Assembly (NCBI RefSeq): GCF_007828955.1 | Contig: NZ_VIVR01000001.1 | Span: 6,882,001-6,946,000, forward strand | Direction: 5' to 3' | DNA length: 64,000 nucleotides | Source of the DNA: Kitasatospora atroaurantiaca | GTDB lineage: Bacteria; Actinomycetota; Actinomycetes; Streptomycetales; Streptomycetaceae | Part shown: piece after piece, positions 63,157-64,000 of the stretch | How the letters are laid out: the number at the start of each line of letters is the position of its first letter | Position numbering within the stretch: position 1 is the stretch's first letter | Made by a program: the position numbers and the translations under genes | Notes under the pieces: generated by a model | The model's database searches: none | The model's input: the letters and a program-made list of their open reading frames with translations, nothing else | What the model was told of the DNA's origin: nothing

Positions 63157-64000
63157 TCAGCCCGATTCGCCCTCCCGGACGGCCCGGCGGAGCAGCTCGG
63201 CGAGGTGCACGGCCGTGCGGCCGCCCGAGAGTTGGCTGATCTGGGTGCGGCAGCTGAAGCCGTCCGCCAGGACGACGGTCTCCCGGTCGGCGGCCCGGAC
63301 GGCCGGGAGCAGGACGCGTTCGGCCGCCGCGACCGAGACCTCGTAGTGGCCGCGCTCGAAGCCGAAGTTCCCGGCCAGGCCGCAGCAGCCGGAGTCCAGC
63401 ACCTCGTTGGCCAGCCCGATCCGGGCCTCCACCCGGCGGTCCGCCTCGGTGCCGAGCACGGCGTGCTGGTGGCAGTGCACCTGGGTCACCGCCCGTGTCC
63501 CGGCTGCCAGTTCGGGCAGTTCGACCTCGGCCTCGTCCAGGAACTCGGCCAGCGTGCGCACCCGCCCGGGGACGTCGCCGGCGTCCGCGCCGATCAGCTT
63601 CGGCAGCTCCTCCCGCAGCGCGGCCGTGCAGCTCGGGTCGAGGCCGACCACGGGCAGCCCGGGCGGCAGGGCGCGTACGCTGCGCCGCATCACCCGGCGG
63701 GCGACGCCCAGTTGGCCGGTGGAGAGCCAGGTGAGGCCGCAGCAGACCGGGCGGGCCGGGAGCTGGACGGCGAAGCCCAGGTGCTCCAGGACCTCGACCG
63801 CGGCCCGGGCGGGCGCGGGCTCCAGATGGTTGGTGAAGGTGTCCGGCCAGAGCAGCACGGGCTCGGCGCCCGGCCGGACGGGATGCTCGGCGCGGTAACG
63901 GCGGAACCAGCGTTCGAAGTTCTCGGTGGGCAGGGCGGGCAGCTCACGCCGGGGATCGATGCCGCCGAGGCGCTTGAGCACGGCGGCGCTCGGCCGGGAC
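63157..64000 (-). CDS. C-terminal part of an Fe-S/CCG-domain oxidoreductase (5' truncated)
   Basis: The gene enters from the right edge and ends at 63157. About 280 residues are visible. They contain two CCG-type cysteine motifs (PVCCGLTWLSTGQLGVA and DSGCCGLAGNFGFERGHYEVS), as in GlpC, LutA and the C-terminal half of FAD-linked D-lactate/glycolate dehydrogenases. VHCHQHAVLG and SCRTQISQLSGG follow. A GTG at 63981 exists, but the frame is open upstream, so it is not the true start. Whether FAD and 4Fe-4S domains precede it is outside the window. Confidence 0.85.
   Translation of the reverse strand, partial: SRPSAAVLKRLGGIDPRRELPALPTENFERWFRRYRAEHPVRPGAEPVLLWPDTFTNHLEPAPARAAVEVLEHLGFAVQLPARPVCCGLTWLSTGQLGVARRVMRRSVRALPPGLPVVGLDPSCTAALREELPKLIGADAGDVPGRVRTLAEFLDEAEVELPELAAGTRAVTQVHCHQHAVLGTEADRRVEARIGLANEVLDSGCCGLAGNFGFERGHYEVSVAAAERVLLPAVRAADRETVVLADGFSCRTQISQLSGGRTAVHLAELLRRAVREGESG

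Overview
This is a 64 kb stretch of chromosome from a very GC-rich filamentous actinobacterium of the Streptomyces/Kitasatospora type. The evidence is the smeA-sffA sporulation pair, rbpA with a SigR-type promoter, a rib-hisE-hisG block in typical streptomycete order, BTAD and STAND regulators, GTG/TTG starts with ATGA-type stop/start overlaps, and dispersed GC-rich palindromes at gene ends. I found no rRNA, tRNA, CRISPR array, insertion sequence or integrase, so it looks like a vertically inherited chromosome arm or core-flank region rather than an island. Genes were called from frame, ribosome-binding sites, stop/start overlaps and recognisable motifs. No database search was possible.

Layout. 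1-5008 (+): the 3' end of a phage-tail-like contractile injection system operon. It holds a truncated VgrG-like spike, PAAR tip, gp25-like wedge, large baseplate protein, P2-I-like tail protein and a zinc-ribbon/membrane/discoidin-like protein. A BTAD-STAND regulator runs toward it and overlaps its end. 6987-8817 (-): a cold-shock protein and a DEAD-box helicase. 9121-17852: a two-TrkA-domain membrane protein, an anchored surface protein, a secreted metzincin-like protease with FN3 and ricin domains, an S51 peptidase, a GNAT enzyme, a CHAP lysin followed by a multi-span membrane protein, and a PPOX flavoprotein. 17999-21969: a large STAND ATPase and two small genes. 22392-27473: an FMN riboswitch, ribE-ribM-ribBA-ribH, then hisE-hisG and a PH-domain protein. 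27649-30038: two CNNM/HlyC-type CBS membrane proteins behind a possible RBS-masking hairpin. 30181-39597: an EccA-like AAA ATPase, a uridine-kinase-like protein, an acyl-CoA dehydrogenase, a small conserved gene, an Lrp regulator, an amidohydrolase, an Lnt-like acyltransferase and FxsA. 39685-42180 (-): rbpA, then sffA and smeA. 42493-44066: small genes.

44097-53157 is the most interesting part. It looks like an uncharacterised synthase-dependent exopolysaccharide locus. One arm (-) carries a secreted DUF2334 deacetylase-like protein, glmS and a lipoprotein with a GH-A-like glycosidase fold. The other arm (+) carries a small membrane protein translationally coupled to a processive family-2 glycosyltransferase, a UDP-GlcNAc 2-epimerase and an anchored beta-sandwich protein. 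The arms diverge from a 567-bp intergenic region with a candidate promoter and a hairpin-rich leader. Together they could make aminosugar precursor (GlmS), convert UDP-GlcNAc to UDP-ManNAc (epimerase), polymerise and export it (GT2 plus small partner), and trim or deacetylate the product outside the cell.

53214-64000: a VKOR-DsbA disulfide pair with a membrane protein, a carotenoid oxygenase, a Pro-rich/membrane protein pair, a CHAD protein, a family-5-like uracil-DNA glycosylase, a slipin, a two-CBS protein, a secreted SGNH hydrolase, a PaaI-like thioesterase, a DUF488 protein, and the C-terminus of an Fe-S oxidoreductase cut by the window end.
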